In this document: positions 13,501 to 31,362 of the stretch, in pieces
Position numbering within the stretch: position 1 is the first letter of the stretch
How the letters are laid out: each line of letters starts with the position of its first letter
Assembly (NCBI RefSeq): GCF_964340395.1
Contig: NC_135566.1
Span: forward strand, 14,490,001 to 14,554,000
DNA from: Glandiceps talaboti
Taxonomy: Eukaryota; Hemichordata; Enteropneusta; Spengelidae
DNA length: 64,000 bases
Reading direction: 5' to 3'
Position numbers and translations under genes: made by a program
The notes under the pieces: generated by a model
Databases searched by the model: none
Seen by the model: only the letters and a program-made list of their open reading frames with translations
What the model was told of the DNA's origin: nothing

Positions 13501-16500
13501 AGAAAATGTGATCAAGCGAAAATGAAGCATTGCTCGTACCAGCTAGATTATCGCCGGGAGGAGGGGTACTGCATATGAAGGGTCACACAGTTTCATAAAA
13601 TCAACGAAAATCCAGCTTTCGGAGGATAAAAAGTTTGCACGTACGGGTTCAGGAATAATTGGCAACCTAGGAAGTTACTCCTAGCTCTGACCCTCTTGTG
13701 ATCTTATGAAACAAGAGAAAGTCACGTAAACTGGGAAAAATTCAATGGTTTGGTTTCGAAGTCTAGTTATTGAGAGGGTAAAACGTGAAACTCGCGTGCC
13801 TTATTAAAATATCATAGAACATGAAGTAGAAACTCTATCATGAGATGGCACTTCTCAAAATATGTTAAATTGAGCACTTTCGAGCTCAGATATCATAGAT
13901 ATCTCGATAGAATAAAGCTCAGACCATTACCTGTAGAGAAAAATCAATTTGTAAACTCTAAAGTTACATTCATTTTTCCACCCTCTTTACTCGCCTACTT
14001 ACAACTGGATGGGGTTCAGAAATCGGTATTAGTAACTTTCTTTTTTGGGAAAACATGTATAATTGTCGAAGGGTGTGAACAAAATATGTGTCGCACCTAG
14101 GGCAATGTTTGTTTTAAACGGCTGTGGCACAACAGTCACGCCTTTCGTTGTGACATTTGACCTTCAACTATCACCTTTTAGATTTCACCTGTCGTTCAAT
14201 GACGTCATCACACCAGTGCACGGATAACTCTCTCCCGCCATCTGGTGATGTAAACAAAAGTTTGCACTTTCTCCAAGTTTTCGTAAACCTGACGTCTAGA
14301 AATTACAGCTCACGTGAAACGTTTACCTTCACCAGTAGAAAAAAAAACAATGCTGGAATGTGTAGAAATTTCGATGGCGGGAAATTTTCTGTTGCATTTA
14401 ACAACTAAAATGTGTAGGAGGTTGTGGCTTCCACTTTCGCGAACAATTGCGGTTTCGGATATTTTACATGGCATCGAAAATAACACTAAATGTATATCAA
14501 TCTTAAAATTCTCAACACTTTCATTTAATAACCTTTGACCTCGCTATCAAAAGAGCGATTGTCCTACTTTCATATTCGTTTTATGGTTTCGCACTATTTG
14601 TTTTTCGAAATTAAATTCCACGTCAACTTCAAGAGGTCACGATAGTCTCAGTCTCGTCGACAATGAGGCGTTTACGGTAGCGAAACGACGAACAACCAGC
14701 CATAGCTCTCATTGTTACAGGACATTGAAAATAATTAGGTTTTGTGGTAAATATGGCCATATTCAATCTCATCACACGAAATTACTAAACCGGATAGTTA
14801 AATAAAATTGTTTAAATTGTCGCCTATTGCTTCAAACATTGGAAAACATTTTCGCGTCAGAGTGTGCAATCGACTGAGGTACAAAGGAGATGAGCAGACA
14901 CGTCGCTCGTGTGGACAAGAAATAAAAGGCACTAAATTGTCTATTTTCTGTTGGTGTACGAGGCGACCATTTCTACGCACTTATACGTTAGTTTAATGGG
15001 TGATGAGATCTTGGCAAAGACAAATGGAAAACTTTGCCTCAAAACTTACCGTTTGATAGAATAGACGGAAAGATTGATCAGAATAGCAATTGATGGTTTG
15101 CTATGCCGTCTAACAGTTATTCCCCCTCCGGGCTAGCAACTTACACCCTGTCCAATGGCGCAGCTCTGTGTTACTTAAGCCTGACAGCTCTTGCTGGAGA
15201 TGTGATTTTTGTCAATTTTTAAACGAAAATTGCCAGGCTTTGGCGCCAGTGAGCTTCTCTATAATTTATAATAATTTCTAGCAATGGGCTGCAGCGTGCG
15301 TAAGGGCCTAGGGCATTTTAAGGCAAAAAGCTGTATGTATTATGATTCTGGAATACCCCGAAGTTAACGCTATTGTATTCGTTAGTGTAATACCTTGCCC
15401 CACAGTTTCTCTGCAAAAGCAGAGAGAGGAAAAGGCAGAGATGCCGCAAAAGTTCCACTAGCAAAATTGTCCCACTGTTATCTCCCAATTTTCTTAATAA
15501 ATTTAGTAATTGGATGAATAGAATTTACGGCAAAATGCACCTTAATTAGGCGCTTTGGAGAATCATCCTGCTAACGTCGTTGAGTCAACCAAACCGAATA
15601 TTCCAGCACGTCTCTATTTCGCCAAATGGTTTTAAATTAACCCCAAAATGAGTCCAGTCGGGACTTGTTATTATCTTCGGCCCGTTCTTGCTGACAATTT
15701 TCTCTAGAGTAGAGATAGTATGTTGAAAATGAGATTCTGTGACAGACAGAGAATTACTGGAGGGAAGACCTAGGGTGACAACAAACCACTACACTGGCGC
15801 CACGCATACCAGTTCTCCCGACAAACGCACAAAGCGGTACGTGGATTTGGATGTGTCGTTTGCGGGCAAAAAAATTAAGAAAAATGACGGTTTTTTTGAA
15901 AAACAAAAAGACAGACCTGCGTGCGATTTTCTTGGAAATGGTGAAAAATCGATGCAATTCAGAAAGGAGAATAACAAAAGACACGATGTCAAAAAAATAA
16001 GTTATCAGAATTAATGATGGAACACTACTTGCCGTATTAAAAATTTTAACAGATATTTTACGTCCTGATTTCATTTATCAACCGAAAAGACGCCGAAATT
16101 ATTCAACACAAAGCCACTGAAGAACGTTCAAAAAATTTAAAAGCGCTGGTTGTGGCTCGGCCTTCAAATCTAGCAAGTCCTAAATTACTGATTGTCAAAG
16201 ATCATTGGAACGAATTAGCAGCATAATTACTGTGAAAACATTGTGTAAAAAAATCTTGCCTTGATTTGAGGAAAAATTGAGATTTCGCTAAGGTATTCTT
16301 CCCTTGCAGAAATCAAATCCATCTGAACACCATGGTGTGTTTGACTATCGATCCATGCTATATTTTCTTATCTCTGTGTGTTTTTTTGTGAGAGATACTG
16401 CTGCCCGTTACTGTTGATACCGACCGCCTGCCAAAGCGATAACACAACGTTAAGGAGGGATTGACTTCGACTGTTTTTCTTATCAAAACGCATTCATACA

Positions 16501-18620
16501 CTATAGTTTACAGATAACGCCTGTTTTCTAGTAATGAGGGTGGGTAGAAGACGAGATCTGATTATTATTTCAAAACCAAAAATCTGCATGGAATTAGAAG
16601 TTGTCGACGGCTGAGGAACCTGGACAATCTCGGTGTCTGGATTCGAGATCGAACAGTATGGTCCTCAACATACTTTCCATTTCAAACAACGCATCTTATT
16701 GTTTCAACAAACAAAACGGAAGGATAATGTAACAAACAAAAAAGGGAGAGATAATTTCTAAAGTTTGGTAGAGTAACAATAGCCGTTTTCTATTTGTCTC
16801 ACCTAAAAGAAATTCACTTCCAAAACGCAAAACAGAATGGTGGAAGAAAACAAAAAGAAGGGGATTTTTTTTAATAATGAAAATAAGGTGTCCGGTGAAT
16901 CAATGTACTTATCATATATATATATATAGTTATCGAAACATCTGCTACAGTGGATGAAATATCGCCAAAATGTAGTTGACAGAGCGGGCACGGATATCGA
17001 ATTGAAAGTTCGATCACAATGCTCTGTGTTGCGAGGAGAAATTGGAGAGCTTCCGAACCAGTGAACATTAGACAGTTCAGTAAACATGCCTATCTCTGTA
17101 CCAGCCTTCATACCCTCATCAAATAGTACCCTAGAGATGTACAATCGCCATTAAATATTACTTTTATTGAGAACTCTGAACCAAAAATATCATTTTATAT
17201 GAGATTCAAAGCAACCAGATTACAATTCTTAGGCCTCGTGTGTTTACAGAATGGGTAACATTTTAATTTCTCTTTTGTGTTGTTCCTTAGAAGCCACTTT
17301 TTAGCGCTAAATGTTAGTGTTTTGTAGGTAATTAAGGGCTGCATTAGGCTCTATTCTTTGCGTGTAATTTCCAAGTGACTGGGTAGGTCTGAAAAACTGA
17401 ACCAACGAACCGCTAAAAGGAGGCTCCGCCTTAACGATCCCACCGAACCCCATCTCTATACAACAAGTCGATCACAGCTACCAAGTTCGCTGCAGGCTAA
17501 CACGGTGAATCAGTTATGTTGAAAAGTTCGACCATGCTCTTTCGCAGTGTCGCGGAAGAAATAACATCTCTGCTTTGCGAGAATAATGCTTTCACGATCT
17601 GCGCCAAACGTTTTGCATGAAGACAAAAAGAACAGTCCGGGGAAAACACTGTCGTTCTATTTTTTTTTTTTTAAAACTTGAAATGTTTATCAGCTTTTAT
17701 TTTCCATAACTCTAATGATTGCATTGGTCTCAATTATAATATGGAAACTCATTTTCAAGCTTTTTAGTAAAATGATAAGTTTTCTGTTAATTTGAGAAGG
17801 AATAGGACTATTACGTATAATGTATCAATATTGAGTAGCCCGCAATTCTAATTATGCCTAGATATGAGTTTTATTAGTGGTTGGTTATCACTAGTATCAA
17901 AATGAGAACGTTGCAAAGTTTCGTGTCAGTTCACGGACATCTCATATTTTAATATTTGTCAATTAATATGTTTAGCAAAAAAAAATGATTAAGAACTGAC
18001 TCAGAGAGAGCTAAAAGAAAACACAGTCGCGGTCTTAAGCTGCGCAGTGGTTTGTGTACAAAATGTACTCCGTTCGTTCACCCGTACTTCTGTCAAAAGA
18101 AGTACTTTTCATTTAATTCACTAAATTGTTGTTTTTATTTTGCATATAGCATCACCAAGGGCGTATTGCAGCATACAGTAACTACTTATTGCAAGTTTTG
18201 ATTTCTCTTGTAAACCATTAGAAGTAGTCGATGGTGAGTTTGAAAACAAGATGTTAAACAGACAGTTGCTTTGGAGTCTCGGCGCGAGGGTAAAATTGCG
18301 CAATGCTTTGTCTTTCCCAACTGCCAATGGTTTTAAACTTTCACTCACGTCCTTGCTTTACTAACGTCTTCGTTTCTTTTTTTTTGACTAATTTACTTAT
18401 TGGCAGTTTGAGAATTATCCGAACTTTAGATCTTACTTTACTTTTCTTATCTATGGTCTTGGTTGTTTTCCATTTGGATTCTAATTTTGATTGAGTTTGA
18501 AGACCTGTCATTACAGTACTGTGCAGGCATTTTGACAACTCGCCATATCACACACCCCCCACATACACCGTGAGACACATGAACACACTTTTGTAGTCTG
18601 CTATTCTTTGTTCTTACTTT
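10521..18620. other. 8-kb gene-free stretch
   Basis: Unique AT-rich DNA with no recognisable exon. Sites worth noting: a full palindromic CRE (TGACGTCA) at 14200-14207; an AT-rich patch with several TAAT/ATTA and TTATCA sites at about 17650-17930; a short TA run near 16917-16927. These are motif matches, not proof of function. Confidence 0.45.
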
Positions 18621-18623
18621 CAT

Positions 18624-18794
<171 letters not shown>

Positions 18795-19583
18795 CTCGCA
18801 CTTTCTTATTAAACCTTCAGGTGAACTCCACTGCTAATCGACCTCTCAGTGTCACTATTCAAAGTCATGCAAACTGTATTTCTATTACTGTCGATACACT
18901 CTATCTGGGTGTTCATTATTTTGTTGAAACTTAGAAACAGTAAACTTCATGTTGACCGCCAACCTTGTGTGTTCGTTCTTTTTTGTATTACCGTGACTAA
19001 CGGGGATAACAACATCAAGTGTGCAACATGACTCCCAATACATTTTCTCCTGTCTTTAACGAGCAGTATGTAACAAGATTCGAGAAAGGGGTCTTTTAAT
19101 TATCTTTAAAGCAAGTTGTGTGTGTGTGTGTCTGATAGTCAACATGTACATTGAAAAGTCCTGGCAAACCGTTTATTTTTAGTGAAAAGATTTAGACTAT
19201 TTCCGCAAGGCTTCACCACTGAGATAGGAATACTTCGAATGCTCATTAAGGACAACGCCCAAATCGACTTAAATTTGCAGCAAATTAAAAGACCCAGCCG
19301 CCAGCCAATTTCGCTATTAAACTTGCAGCTCTTTTTTTTTACTAGCGCATGGTACATTAGAAAGTTATGTTGTAATGCGATTTGAAGAGAAAAGTCATTT
19401 ACAAGTTGAGCCCATATGTTGATTATGTCCACGTACAACCACAGATCTTTACCGTTGTACGATGTACCACATGTTCCGATCGTTGCCATGATAAACATAT
19501 TGTGTTAATGGTTGTTACTAAGACTAAAAATACATGTGTTTTCTCACCTTTGTTCCCACTTACGCGCATGTGTTTGAGTGGTA

Positions 19584-19587
<4 letters not shown>

Positions 19588-19650
<63 letters not shown>
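19588..19650. repeat. (GA)n microsatellite
   Basis: About 31 dinucleotide units, followed by a G-rich break. Confidence 0.97.
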
Positions 19651-19654
<4 letters not shown>

Positions 19655-20376
19655 AGGGGGGTTATTACATAAAGATCACACGTCGAATTTTTTTATAACT
19701 TCACAATATCAGTCGTGTAGGAACATCGGCATCAGATGATCAAAAACGCCGACGTAAACTTATTTACCGTTCTTTCATAAATTGCTTGTATTCAATGTAC
19801 ATATATTCACATGAAATTCTGCTGTTTTTCAAACCAAAAATCATAACCACCATACAACCGAACACTCAACTTCTTAAAGTGGAGTGAAAAAAAAATTCTT
19901 AATTTCTAAATGTTCTTTGGTTTTACAGAAAGTAGACAACCCAGTCAAAGCGTCTCTACCCCCACGCATATTTGGTGACACGAAACGAATCTAGAGGGTA
20001 GTGGCGTGTGGGCGTACGTGACTGTGTGAATGACAGGGCCCGGCAGAAGATGACTTAACCGTTGCATCATCACGTACATGTTGTTGTTTTTTGGCCTGAA
20101 AGATGTAAGTTTGCTGGAGTAGTGATAAACTGACTATTAATAATCCACTCAACATTTGAAATATGAGTATTAAGAAATCGACACAAAATTCAAAATATTA
20201 TCTCAGTATTTAATTATAACATAGAGTAATTAATATGCTAATTATAACGTTCTCATGAAATGTACAACACGTTGTCAAAATCACCTTGAACATTATTTAA
20301 TTATGAATATTCTTGACAGTTGACAGCAAAAATGTATGAAAATGAAATTATTTGTGATCACTTCAATTATGATCAA

Positions 20377-20389
20377 AGGTCATAGGTCA
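20377..20389 (+). promoter_or_regulatory. DR1 nuclear-receptor type site
   Basis: AGGTCA-T-AGGTCA: two perfect half-sites with a one-base spacer, preceded by TCA (TCAAAGGTCA). The form is bound by RXR, HNF4 and COUP-TF type receptors. It sits next to a cluster of ATTA sites. Confidence 0.35.
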
Positions 20390-20431
20390 ATTTCTCTCGA
20401 TCTTTATTTTGGTTGATTTCTGGTTAGTGTT

Positions 20432-20489
20432 ATTGTTGTCGTTTTGTTGTTGTTGTTGCTGTTGTTGTTGTTGTTGTTGTTGTTGTTGA
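20432..20489. repeat. (TTG)n microsatellite, imperfect
   Basis: About 18 trinucleotide units with a few substitutions. Confidence 0.95.
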
Positions 20490-21082
20490 CTTTCCAGTTA
20501 CTGTTGCTCTTTTGAGGGCACTGCTAGTGTTGTTGGTGTTTTAAGTAACACGCCATTTTTTATGTTTTTGTTTTTTTTTACGAGCACGCACGTGTTATCA
20601 TTGCTGCAGTGTTTAGTAGAGATGGGGGACGGGAATAGAGAGAGGAGGGGGAGGGAGGAGGGAGGAGGTAGTCAAAAGACAGAGGAATGACGATAGATGC
20701 TGAACTATATATTCAATCAATAGCCGCAATAATTTCCAGCATCGGCACTGCTTGCAATACAGACTAATTGCATATCAATACATTCAGGTTTTCATGATCT
20801 GGCGGTTTATGTTAAATGGAGTCTGATATTAAAGTCTTATCAGTATTGGGTTGGAAAACGCCGAAATGAAGATATCTCGAGGGAAATTGAGTTGGTTATA
20901 TGGCTTTTGGCATTTCAATGGGAAATATTTTACACTCGACATATAGAGCTGAGGTCTGAGTTAAGTTTGTTACTTTCTACTTGCGTCATCTTGTAATAAG
21001 TGATTCCATATTTGATAAGATAGCAAATATTGTCAATGTTTTCGAAGCTGGTGGGGCTATTTTATTAGCAGGCCTTTGAATG

Positions 21083-21094
21083 AGTCACGTGACT
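21083..21094. promoter_or_regulatory. 12-base palindrome with E-box
   Basis: AGTCACGTGACT, a perfect palindrome around CACGTG of the USF/MITF type, 6 bases from a CTTTGAA TCF-like site and close to CTTTGTCAAAG near 21103-21113. Binding is inferred from motif only. Confidence 0.3.
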
Positions 21095-22332
21095 GCGCCT
21101 TACTTTGTCAAAGTTATTGAAGAGACTGCTCGAACGAGGAACAATTTATGACGATTTTACAGCGACTTGATAGGAAAGGAGTGAGTGAGAGCTTACATAG
21201 TGTAATGGTCTACGTGTACTCGAATGAGTATAATAAAAACATGAAACTTAAATAGATATTAGAGGCGGTGTAAGTTTCAGCTATTTAGTTGAAATGTACT
21301 CAAACGAGACATTGTTCTCAGCTGTTCCGGCGGTGTTGTGTTTTTACCTATAGCCGATGTTTGAAACACCTTAACGATCAATACACTTGCTATTTCCCAT
21401 CTAAAAGGTATGGGGACGTAGCGGTAAATGAAGTAGTCGCTTCAAATGTTTCAATTAAGAAAATGTTTTAATGACCGAATGAGAAATAAATATCTGGGTA
21501 TTTATGTGTCTCCCTGGTAACGACCTCTTCACTAAGTGTAATTTGTCATGATCGAGACGGGAAGAACTAGCAAACACGAATTACAAATTACTCAAGATTG
21601 AGTCCTCCGTGGATGGTAACCAGAGAAACCGCTCACAGCAAAATTTGGCACTCTTTTTTTTATTCAATTCACAAAACGACATGTCCAAACTATCGAGATA
21701 TTGAAAAATTGTAAATCTAGCAATAAAACTCAAAGCGTCAATGGACAAGAAAGGCGAGTGTGTATTTGACACACTAACACATGTATAAAGTCCAAAAATA
21801 TTTGTTTTGTTTGTTTCTTTTGTAAATTTTTAATGTTTTCAATTAAAGTTAAGACCTTTTTTTTCTAAATGTTTTTGAAGGTGCAGACGACAGACGGTAT
21901 ACTAAGTTCTACGCTGATGACGACAACCTGTCACCCAAACAAAAGAAACTCTAAGAATTAAAGAACTGGTCTGGGTCTACTCAGCTGTGTTATGTATTAA
22001 GTTTGTTAGCCTTACAGCAATGTAAAGTCTAAGAGAAGCTACAAAATGCGAAAGAAACACCCGAAACAGTTGTGTATAAATCATCGCTACACCTTTTTTA
22101 CGATCTTGTAATGTAGGAGAACAAGTATATTTTGACAATAAAACATATAATTTTTTCTTTTTGGAATTTCAAGTGACTGAAATGACTTTAAGAATGTTAA
22201 TTAAAAAAGGGGGGTCACATCCTATGTTGGTCGATTGAGGGGAAAAGAGTTACGGAAAGAATTATATTTTTTGAACTTCCGGTTACAAAAATCACAGACA
22301 CAAAGTTATAGTTCTAGCCATTTGCTCGAGAG

Positions 22333-26369
<4,037 letters not shown>

Positions 26370-26474
26370 TTATTGAATGCCGTCGCCGAAGTCGATGGTG
26401 TTCGGCGTCTGCTCGTATTGTGTTAGGCTGTCTGTGTTGATGGGTGCCGACACGATGCTAAAGGGTAAATGGGC
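26370..26474 (-). CDS. Possible terminal coding exon of an unrecognised gene
   Basis: On the minus strand a pyrimidine-rich acceptor (ACGTTTTTCAG, AG at 26476-26475) is followed at once by 34 open codons and TAA at 26372-26370. The codons favour C and G at third positions (ATC, AAC, GAC, TTC, GGC, GAG), unlike the AT-rich surroundings. The peptide starts AHLPFSIVSAPINTD and ends TIDFGDGIQ. An ATTAAA lies about 77 bases after the stop (26293-26288). I do not recognise the protein and found no convincing upstream exon between 26.5 and 44 kb. It could be the last exon of a gene with a very long intron, or a chance GC-rich patch. Confidence 0.3.
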   Translation of the reverse strand, partial: AHLPFSIVSAPINTDSLTQYEQTPNTIDFGDGIQ

Positions 26475-27841
26475 CTGAAAAACGTAAAAGCATTGTGAAA
26501 ATGTGGCTAGAGTCGGTGGAATTTGGTCATGGGGAGGAGAGAAAATACTCCCTGTACACCAGATTAGAGAAATATAAAGCGAAGTGTATGTCTCGACAGT
26601 GATGGACCCTACAATAAAAGTAAACGGTCTTTATTCACTGTCGAACGCGTGGCCCAGGGGATATAGGAAAATGGTGGACAAAATCCATGAACGAACTTAA
26701 AGACAAAAAATCACAGCAATTTTATGGTTCCAGAATTAAGAAAGAAGAAAGGGAGACATTTGATATGCTGACACACGACACGCCGGGTCGATCGCTGGGG
26801 TCAATTTATTTTATTAGTGGTATTACATACATTGAACAAGATTGCCCATTGATTGATAAAAAAAAACACACTTTGAATAACAAACAAAATTATTGTTACT
26901 GAAAGTCTGCCAGGCAACCAGATAAATACACTGGTCCTAATGGGTATAATACAGTAAAAAAAAAGTGTGTACGTGAATCGAACAGGAACACGGTGTGCTC
27001 AAATGGAATTATATCGAAACTACTTGACTGTCCAGCGTGTGTGTGTGTGTGTGTGAGGGTGCGATGCTAATCCGGTCAATGTGGACGTTATCAGTAGTCC
27101 TGGTACTGGTAATACGGAAACGTCAATTTGTTCAAAATATCTTTAGTGAACATCCAGTCTGTATTATAGCCTAGTTGGTGAAATCGTTGTTACTGCATTT
27201 TCGCACCCGTTAAAATTTATCAATAAACCTAGTGTTCATTCTCTAATTAATTTTGTGGTTGAACAATGTCTGACAATATCATTAATATATGCACATCATG
27301 ATTGCTGAAATAAGTCGTCATCTCTCCATATTGTATTTTTTATTTATTTTTAATTTTGATCCTTTTTTTTCAATCTGCTGTTACGATAAAGTAAACAACT
27401 ATTGACGTAATGGTTGAAGGTGATATGAGGCAGGTACCTGCAAATTGACGTTATTAAATATCACATATAAAATATCCAGTTTTTTCTTTCTTTTTTGATT
27501 CTTGTTTTTCTAAAATGTCAAGCTTTCTTCATCTCTCTGAAAATTTAAAGCGCTGAAATGAATTTTTAATATGGAATTGATAATTTCATTAAAGATGAAA
27601 AGTAGGCATTCATATTAGATTGGATCGCAAGACAAAGTTCAACCTGGAAAATTACCTACCCCAAAGACGAATTCGCCTTGCTCCAAAAATCAACTCAAAA
27701 TTTATGACTTTCAAAGTATCCGATTTTGGTCTTACAACATTTATGTTTTTCGTGCCTCTTTCATTTTTCTTTTCCTCAAAAGAAAATGGACTGTTTGAGA
27801 GTTAATTATGTCAAGTGCAGTGGTTTGGATCGCAGAACTCA
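26475..27841. other. Gene-free stretch
   Basis: Unique AT-rich sequence with a short GT run near 27038-27054. If the 26.4-kb exon is real this is intron. Confidence 0.45.
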
Positions 27842-28245
27842 TTTGATACTGTGGGAGAGGACGGGCACATATATATATATATTTGATATTGTTGGGAAGG
27901 GGTAAGTTGTCACAAACAGGTTTGATATTGCCATGGGAAAGGGTTAGAATGTCACATCGTACATTTTATCTTGCTAGAGGTTGGGGGGGGGGTGGTAAGT
28001 TGTACCAGAACATGTTTGATATTCAGGGAGATGGGGGGAGTAAGTTGTCACAAAACAAGATCGATGTGGTGGGGAGGAGGTAACTTGTCACAGAATAGCT
28101 TTGATATGGGGAGGGGGTAAATTGTCACATCGTGTGCATAGAAATGTCACTTTTGTGTTCCATCGACACTGATGACCTGACATACTCAAAGTTAACAGAG
28201 AATACTGAAATTGTGGGGGGGGGGGGGGTAAGACTGCACACAACA
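27842..28245. repeat. Degenerate ~43-bp minisatellite
   Basis: Units begin at 27842, 27882, 27921, 27963, 28015, 28060 and 28100, spaced 39-52 bp. Each runs TTTGATATTG, a G-rich block, then GTAAGTTGTCACA. A further decayed unit with a 14-base G run sits at about 28203-28245. One open frame across it gives a repeated peptide (GRGKLSQ, GGSKLSQ), a by-product of the repeat. Confidence 0.8.
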
Positions 28246-31200
28246 AAGGGTAAACAAAAAAGGAAATGATAAGTACAAATTGTATTTGGCGTGTCCCGTA
28301 TTTCAAATACTAAGTGAAAAAACTGGCGTTCTTTCTTTGTGTATAAAAATTGTTTTTCAAATTAATCAAATTTGATTATACCACGTCTGCCTTCTGTAAA
28401 TATAATGATGATGGCATGTATATTTTTCAACTACTCTTAGATTGAAACCAGTCAAATTTGTTTCAAAATTATAGTGTAAATGTGCATAATTTTTCATATA
28501 TGATATTTGTAGACGAACACTTTTCTTCGAGAAAATGCCAAGTTTATTCTGCATAATAATTCAAATTTAAATATTTGTGTTTTAAAATTAACATATTTGT
28601 TAGCATCTTGGTGCAAGGTCAGGTCAAATACACTAAAAAGAACGACGGTGCTTCAAATTCAATCTGTGTTCTCAAAAAAATGAAAATACGAAATTTTACA
28701 ACTTAGAAAAAGGTGACAAGTTGGTAATTATGCTTCACTATAACTTAAGTTGAGCCAAATGATGTTCAGATATATGAAGAAAAATATTTGTTAGTATCTT
28801 CCAAAGTAAACAGACCGGTTAGATGCATTAGACAGAATGATGGCAGACCAGTGTATTATTCGGAGAAATGTTATTCAAGGTGTATTTTCAAGAACTGTGC
28901 ATAATCATTAAAACTAAAAATAAATTATAGGGGGTCTAATCTCTGCAGGAGAGTGCGACGAAAAAAAAAGGTCTAAAAAAATATGGAGAGACTGGTATGG
29001 GGATATGTATACAGTATCGAAGTATACTACAGGCGTGACGTTGACAAATACTCAAGTGTTAGTAACCCATTTGGGACTGGTTAATACAAAGCTATGGCTT
29101 TATACAGCTCTGTACAGTTACGTATTGAAAAAAAAAAGTTGGATACGTACACCTTCTGTTGTTCTCGGCGAATACAAAGCGTCTTATTAAAAACCAGTAC
29201 AGCCTGGCAGTCATTCCACAAAAATCGGTATTGGCGAAATCAAGTCACTGCCAGTGTGCGTTGAAAGACCTTCTTCTTTGCAAAAAAAGGGGGGGTTGCG
29301 AGAGTCTACAGCAGTACAATGTGTGAGAATTAAAATAAAATAATTTACAATTAAATGGGTTAAATTGAAGACGTTATGTGGAGATTGATACGACGAAAAC
29401 GGTGTCTGGTTCGCTATTTATCGAACCGACAGACTAACATCTCTCCGATAAAATGGGGCTGTCAGCTACACGCATCGATCTACCAGACAGTTTTATCTCA
29501 TATCTGTTTTTAATTTCCGTTGTATACTTTAAGATACAGTGAATTTGAAAAAAAATAAAAGGTGAGATAGTTACTTTGCCCCCCAAAAAACAAAAAACAT
29601 ACAATAACACATTAAAATTCGCTCGATCTTTATGATTGCTGCAGGAAGTTTTCAAAACCTAGTCACTGTGTTGAATAAGTGGTTTAATTGATTTCTTGCA
29701 AATGTAGAACCATTTTTTCAAAAGTCATAACACCAAACGATTTTTTTTTCATCATAAAAATTGGTTATGTTTTTATGTATATGTATTGTAGATAGTCTGC
29801 TCGCTATGCATTGAACAAAAAAACGCTGTTATGGATTTTTTTTTCTTCTAATGATCTGGTATTGGAAATGCCAGACTAAACGTGACTATAAAGACTGTCG
29901 TGATCGGTTGTGATGTCGTTCATCCTGTTACGGTTCTTTGAGGACAGATAGAGAATGCGGTTTGCTGTTTCAAAACTGTTCCAGTATCAGAGGCAATCAC
30001 TCTTTCACACCCAGTCATAGAATTATACAAATTCAGCCATTTTGGTTCTGTTTAATGTGTGTGCTGCTGTATTTGATACATTTTACATATTCCGCTCACA
30101 TGACGCAAAAATCAAGACTCCACACCGCAATGTAACAAAACATCTGTATCCACGCGTTACTATGGAAACGTACACGTAGCTTCCATTTTCTGTTGACCTG
30201 AACGACAAAACGTATGTTCCCATGCCATTTAATATATAGAAGTGTGGAATTGCTTCACGCGAAAAATATGATATGAAAATAAGCAAGCTGTCATTCGGCT
30301 GCATGGAACACTCGACGTAGGCGCCAGACAAGCAAAGCGCCACGTCTATCAACAGTGTGGATATGTCGAACTCTCAGCACGTCTGTCACCGACACACCAT
30401 GTCACTCCGCGAAGCATCACTGCGGCATATCCACACGCTGCAGCATGCTCTCACCCGATTGAGGGCTTCTCATATTGACTGGTGTTTTAAGTCACGCAGA
30501 CATTTGATTTCTAGACTGTACTACATATCTTGAAATATTCCATTTGATGTCATAAGACTTAAACAAATTGAAATTAATTCAAAAAGTTTTAAAAAGTATA
30601 AATATATTAATAAAAACAAATGAACAGATTGATAAAATGGCGTACTAAAAAATAACACAAATAAAAACCATGATATGGAACCGATTTTGAAGTACACAAT
30701 AATCCGTGACGTAAGCAAGACTTAGTAGAAATTATAAAATGTGTCGCTCACAGCTTTGGCGTCACTCGGCTCCGACAAGGTTTGTCTCGATATCTCGATA
30801 TCATTCTGTCTTCAAACATCGAACGGGTTTATCATTACAAAGATTTGCTTCAATACGCACATCGTTGAAGGGGAACGCACTTTCATAGATTGTTTGCAAA
30901 AAAAATGTTATGTCCGCAACAAGAGTGTACATGATTGTGACGTCATTGTAAAGACTTGAATACCAGATTTCGGGATTTCTGCCATGATATTGTGTTGAGG
31001 GCCGACAAACCTGTGTTTATAATATGATGAGTTAGAGTTGGAACAATGAAAAAGAGTCAATCACTGTGGCTTACAAGATTTTCATATTTCACAAGATACT
31101 GCTTGGGCTCCAAAGGTCGAGAATGGCTGGCGCCGTGGTCGTGAAATTTCTCCATTTACAGTCGCTAAAGTACTATAATCCTGAACTTATTTTTTAAGAC

Positions 31201-31275
31201 GCTAAGTTCGCAACAATGGATGCGTCTTAATAAAGATTATGCCTGGGTGTACGCTATTCTGTCATTTTGAAAGAA

Positions 31276-31362
31276 GATGAGAGTGTTTGAGATGGGATGA
31301 GAGGGTTTGAGATGGGATGAGAGAGTTTGAGATGAGATGAGATGAGATGAGAGAGTTCGAGA
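31276..31362. repeat. 20-bp minisatellite / GATGA repeat
   Basis: Units GATGAGAGNGTTTGAGATGG start at 31276, 31296 and 31316, then collapse into plain GATGA units. Confidence 0.85.

Larger units (their letters stand above)
19651..22332. other. Gene-free stretch with candidate enhancer motifs
   Basis: Holds a (TTG)n run (20432-20489), AT-rich homeodomain and POU-like sites (20160-20330), a DR1 nuclear-receptor repeat, a G/A-rich patch (20630-20670), and at 20690-21120 a patch with many TAAT, TTATCA and CTTTG sites. No coding exon recognised. Confidence 0.4.
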
